A stretch of 8,074 nt of DNA from Desulfuromonadales bacterium (GTDB lineage Bacteria > Desulfobacterota > Desulfuromonadia > Desulfuromonadales > BM103). This document shows positions 5,411 through 8,074 of this stretch, piece by piece; the stretch's first letter is position 1; every line of letters begins with the position of its first letter. Under the pieces are notes generated by a model that worked only from the letters and a program-made list of their open reading frames with translations, had not been told where the DNA came from and did not search any database. The stretch lies in contig DAOVNV010000106.1 in assembly GCA_030630015.1 (NCBI GenBank), forward strand, positions 1 to 8,074, read 5' to 3'. The position numbers and the translations under genes are program-made.

Positions 5411-5677
5411 TTACCGGCGGATGCCGAGTTCCTTGATCACCGAGCGATAACGCTCAACGCTCTTGCTCTTTAAATAATCGAGCAGCCGTCTGCGCTGTCC
5501 GACAATTTTGAGCAGACCACGCCGTGAATGGTGATCCTTCTTGTGGGTACGAAAATGCTCGGTCAGATAGGTGATGCGCTCCGACAGCAAAGCAATCTGG
5601 ACCTCGGGCGAGCCGGTGTCCCCATCATGGGCCTTGAATTTCTCGATAATCTCTTGTTTGCGTTCCGTGGCCAACAA
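5411..5677 (-). CDS. rpsO: 30S ribosomal protein S15
   Basis: An 88-aa S15, the primary 16S rRNA-binding protein of the central domain of the small subunit. Diagnostic segments are GDTGSPEVQIALL (19-31), HKKDHHSRRGLL (45-56), QRRRLLDYLK (61-70) and the terminal ELGIRR; the length is typical. Translation starts at TTG 5677, placed 6 bases after a full AGGAGGT ribosome site (5684-5690). No in-frame ATG or GTG is available nearby, so a rare start codon serves a highly expressed protein, possibly limiting initiation. It lies 144 bases after truB and 190 bases before pnp, the classic rpsO-pnp pair. An S15-binding autoregulatory leader is possible but I cannot define one here. Confidence 0.97.
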   Translation of the reverse strand: MLATERKQEIIEKFKAHDGDTGSPEVQIALLSERITYLTEHFRTHKKDHHSRRGLLKIVGQRRRLLDYLKSKSVERYRSVIKELGIRR

Positions 5678-5744
5678 AGCGCCACCTCCTAATCTGATGA
5701 ATTTGTTTGATTACTGTTATTGTCTAACTGCCACAAAAAAATAA

Positions 5745-5773
5745 TGATTACCATAAAAGTAAAACGGTGTAAA
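5745..5773 (-). promoter_or_regulatory. Possible rpsO promoter
   Basis: In the AT-rich truB-rpsO spacer the minus strand reads TTTACA (5768-5773), 17 bases, then TGG-TAATCA (5745-5750). The -35 box is good, while the -10 box is poor but has an extended TG. It would give a leader of about 60 bases before the TTG start. This is a tentative call resting on spacing and AT richness only. Confidence 0.3.
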
Positions 5774-5787
5774 GCATTTATAGTGCC

Positions 5788-5820
5788 ACCTGAACCTGTG
5801 AGAAAACGGCGGCTTCAGGT
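5788..5820 (-). repeat. Inverted repeat immediately after truB
   Basis: Seven-base arms acctgaa (5788-5794) and ttcaggt (5814-5820) flank a 19-base loop right after the truB stop (5822-5824). No T-run follows on the coding strand, so it is at most a weak 3' stabilising stem or inefficient terminator between truB and the candidate rpsO promoter. Confidence 0.35.
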
Positions 5821-5821
5821 A

Positions 5822-6730
5822 TTAGATCGCAGGCGTGAAAACCTTCAGAAGTTCGAAGTCTCCAGGCCTCGCAATTTCACCGTCAGGAAAAAATCTCGCA
5901 ACTGCGGCCAGTCGATCTTCCACCATGAGGCGGACCAGTTGACCGGGTTCCACCATGCCGGAGACCTCCTCTTTACCAGGAGCCACGCCATTCATTAGTC
6001 GGCCGGCAGCTTCACCCTGTACGATCAGACCGGGCCAGTCAACCAGTGCAGCTGCCGGACTAATGATCGGCAGGGGTTCCCCGGCAGCAGCAAGAGCCTT
6101 GATTTCTTCGAGGGGATGACTGCTGTCTTCATCGAAGACCCCGTTTTTGGCCCTTCGCAGAGCAGTCAGATGCGCCCCACAGCCAAACTGTCGGCCCAGA
6201 TCATGGCAGAGCGTTCTGATGTATGTCCCCTTGCCGCACGCCACACGCAAATCGATCTCTGGCAGATCGAAACGAACGATCTCAATCGAATCAATCCGGA
6301 TTTCCCGTGCTTGACGAGGCACCTCGATGCCCTGCCGTGCCAGTTGATAAAGCGGCTTTCCGTCCTGTTTGAGGGCCGAGAACATGGGCGGTGTCTGCAT
6401 AATTTTGCCCGTCATTGCCTCGCAGGCCTGCTCCACCAAGTCACGGTTCACATGGCTCCAGTCACCGGTCGACAGAATGCGTCCTTCAGCGTCCTGTGTG
6501 TCGGTTTCAGCACCGAGCAGCAGAGTTGCCTGATAGACCTTTTCAGCGGCCATGAGGTATTCGATCAGACGCGTTGCAAAACCGAGTGCAACCGGCAGGA
6601 CACCGGTCGCCAGCGGATCGAGGGTTCCGGAATGACCGACCCGGCGCATCTTGCAGCAACGGCGGATCTGGCGTACCACGTCGAAGGACGTTAATCCGGC
6701 AGGCTTATCGATAATCAAAAAACCATTCAT
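5822..6730 (-). CDS. truB: tRNA pseudouridine(55) synthase
   Basis: A 302-aa TruB. It isomerises U55 to pseudouridine in the T-loop of nearly all tRNAs and also helps tRNA folding. The catalytic motif GHSGTLDPLATGVLPVALG places the nucleophile at Asp38; Ser replaces the commoner Thr in GHTGTLD. Other conserved parts are KVYQATLLLGAETDTQDAEG (64-83), KPLYQLARQG (123-132) and CGKGTYIRTLCHDLG (165-179). The C-terminal region from about 235 corresponds to a PUA-like module. The length is normal. The ATG at 6730 lies 5 bases after the nrnA stop with no clear ribosome site, suggesting translational coupling to nrnA. The order rbfA-nrnA-truB-rpsO is common in bacteria. Confidence 0.96.
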   Translation of the reverse strand: MNGFLIIDKPAGLTSFDVVRQIRRCCKMRRVGHSGTLDPLATGVLPVALGFATRLIEYLMAAEKVYQATLLLGAETDTQDAEGRILSTGDWSHVNRDLVEQACEAMTGKIMQTPPMFSALKQDGKPLYQLARQGIEVPRQAREIRIDSIEIVRFDLPEIDLRVACGKGTYIRTLCHDLGRQFGCGAHLTALRRAKNGVFDEDSSHPLEEIKALAAAGEPLPIISPAAALVDWPGLIVQGEAAGRLMNGVAPGKEEVSGMVEPGQLVRLMVEDRLAAVARFFPDGEIARPGDFELLKVFTPAI

Positions 6731-6735
6731 CAGGA

Positions 6736-7686
6736 TCAGGACAACAGGTTGTCAACCATGGCAAAAACCTGCTGCTGGACTTCGTCAAGTTCACCAGCAA
6801 CCTGGGCTCCAGCCGCGTTATGATGCCCTCCGCCACCAAGTTCACGCGCCAGGCTGCCGACATCAATGTTACCGCTGGAACGAAAACCGACCTTGTATTG
6901 CACATCATCAACCTGGCGGAAGAAGATCGCTACTTCCACACCACGTATAGAACGAGGATAGTTGACAAACCGGTCAGTGTGCTCACTGGTGGCACCGGAA
7001 CGACTATACATCTCGAGAGTCACGGCAAGCGAGGCAAATAAACCGCTGGGCGAAACCCTGAGAGTCGACAGCGCCAGGGCCAGCAGGCGAAGACGCACTT
7101 CTTCCTGGTTTTCATACATGCCTGAAGAAATCGCCCAGGGATCAACTCCCATGGCAACCATTTCTCCGGCAATCAAAAAGGCTTCCTGGTCCGCATTGGA
7201 ATATCTAAATGAACCGGTATCGGCAAGAATGGCCGTGTACAGATTGGTCGCAACATCCATCGAAATCGACCAGTTCGCAGCCTTGAGGATACGGTAGATC
7301 AAAGCGCCCGTTGCACTGGCCCGGTCGTCGACATAATAAATATCGCCAAAATCTTCAGATTTCGGATGATGGTCAATATTAACCAGGACCTTGCAGCGCC
7401 CCTTGATCCAGTTGCCGGCTCTCCATAACTCACCGGCGTCCAGAACGAAACCGACATCAAAAAAACGGTCGTCATCGATCTGCGTGACTATTTTCTCCTG
7501 GCCCGGCAAGAAATGCAAATCCCCAGGAACTCCGTCACAGTTGAACGCTGTGACCTGTTTCCCCAATTCCTCGAGAAGATTTGTCAGAGCGAGAGTGGAT
7601 GCCAGAGCATCACCGTCCGGGCTTTCGTGGGAGGCAACCAGAAAGGTCTGACCAGATTCAATGACTTCAAGTATTTCATCAATCAT
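6736..7686 (-). CDS. nrnA: DHH/DHHA1 phosphoesterase, NrnA-like oligoribonuclease
   Basis: A 316-aa bifunctional oligoribonuclease/pAp phosphatase-type enzyme. The family degrades short RNAs of 2-5 nt left by PNPase and other exonucleases, and dephosphorylates 3'-phosphoadenosine 5'-phosphate. The Mn-binding DHH domain shows SHESPDGDA (19-27), LDAGE (82-86), IDHHP (104-108) and ADTGSFRY (155-162). The DHHA1 substrate domain ends with GGGGHHNAAGA (284-294). All metal-ligand positions appear intact. I chose ATG 7686, 8 bases after AGGA (7695-7698). A GTG at 7692 would lie too close to that site. The start overlaps the rbfA stop by 8 bases. Which substrate matters in this organism (pAp, oligoRNA or pGpG) cannot be read from the sequence. 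Confidence 0.9.
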   Translation of the reverse strand: MIDEILEVIESGQTFLVASHESPDGDALASTLALTNLLEELGKQVTAFNCDGVPGDLHFLPGQEKIVTQIDDDRFFDVGFVLDAGELWRAGNWIKGRCKVLVNIDHHPKSEDFGDIYYVDDRASATGALIYRILKAANWSISMDVATNLYTAILADTGSFRYSNADQEAFLIAGEMVAMGVDPWAISSGMYENQEEVRLRLLALALSTLRVSPSGLFASLAVTLEMYSRSGATSEHTDRFVNYPRSIRGVEVAIFFRQVDDVQYKVGFRSSGNIDVGSLARELGGGGHHNAAGAQVAGELDEVQQQVFAMVDNLLS

Positions 7687-8032
7687 CTGCACTGTCCTGC
7701 TTGATTTCTCTCAGCAAGCCCTCTATCCGGCTGCCGTATTCAACAGACTCGTCATACTCGAAAAGCAGATCCGGGGTGTATTTCATTTGCAGACGGCTGC
7801 TTAAGTGCTTGCGGATAAAAGACAGAGAGCTTTTCAGTCCAGCCTCGGTGTCACGCCGGCTCTGTTCGTCGCCGATCACCGAGTAATAAACCCTCGCCAG
7901 GTGAAGATCCGGGGTCACCTCAACCCCGGTAATCGTAATAAATCCAACACGCGGATCTTTCAATCCATTCACCAGCAAAGCTGATATTTCTTTGTGGATG
8001 AGTTCGCCCACGCGATGCGCACGTTGTGACAT
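7679..8032 (-). CDS. rbfA: 30S ribosome-binding factor A
   Basis: A 117-aa RbfA, a KH-type assembly factor that binds the 30S subunit near helix 1 of 16S rRNA during late maturation and cold adaptation. Typical features are RAHRVGELIHKEIS at the start, LKDPRVGFITITGVEVTPDLHLARVYYSV (25-53), and the C-terminal RLQMKYTPDLLFEYDESVEYGSRI block. The ATG at 8032 follows AGGA with 6 bases spacing and gives the family's usual N-terminus, so the TTG frame opening to 8053 was not used. It is the first visible gene of the minus-strand cluster. infB, often just upstream, would lie outside the window; the 42 bases left of the start show no recognisable gene. Confidence 0.95.
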   Translation of the reverse strand: MSQRAHRVGELIHKEISALLVNGLKDPRVGFITITGVEVTPDLHLARVYYSVIGDEQSRRDTEAGLKSSLSFIRKHLSSRLQMKYTPDLLFEYDESVEYGSRIEGLLREIKQDSADD

Positions 8033-8074
8033 AAGAATTCCTGGCCCAAGCAAAGGCTTTTAAAGACGATACTA

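Noticed and set aside
6116..6694. Plus-strand open frame of 192 codons opposite truB
   Set aside because: It is antisense to truB motifs including the catalytic Asp region; composition is that of a shadow frame and no domain is visible.

Overview
The window looks like a chromosomal segment from a Desulfuromonadales/Geobacter-type bacterium (formerly Deltaproteobacteria). This is inferred from the gene order rbfA-nrnA-truB-rpsO-pnp-dut, from the protein sequences and from a small periplasmic c-type cytochrome next door. No species can be named from the sequence alone.

Layout. From right to left, nearly everything is on the minus strand: rbfA (start 8032), nrnA-like DHH phosphoesterase, truB, rpsO, pnp, dut, a YbeD/DUF493 gene, a YciO/TsaC-type gene, a secreted single-PDZ protein and a small Cys-tailed protein of unknown function (stop at 568). 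Most neighbours overlap by 4-17 bases or are a few bases apart. The three larger gaps (truB-rpsO, rpsO-pnp, pnp-dut) each carry an inverted repeat or hairpin. On the plus strand at the left edge is a monoheme c-type cytochrome (170-511), convergent with the minus-strand cluster.

How the genes work together. rbfA, rpsO and truB serve ribosome and tRNA maturation. nrnA and pnp serve RNA turnover. dut cleans the nucleotide pool. The YciO/TsaC protein probably makes threonylcarbamoyl-AMP for tRNA modification. The PDZ protein and the Cys-tailed protein are lineage-specific additions at the operon tail.

The unusual material is in the junctions. A 232-bp MITE-like element (1033-1264) has 17-bp perfect terminal inverted repeats and a very long internal hairpin. 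It sits at the 3' end of the PDZ gene and supplies its last codons. Removing it in silico restores a stop codon a few bases before the next gene. Shorter sequences resembling its end occur in the rpsO-pnp spacer, within a 69-bp irregular hairpin in the pnp leader, and in the pnp-dut spacer. A heptamer-based inverted repeat (477-563) extends the cytochrome C-terminus, and a 39-bp tandem duplication lies across the start of the Cys-tailed gene. I saw no CRISPR array, tRNA, rRNA, transposase, or defence or biosynthetic system.
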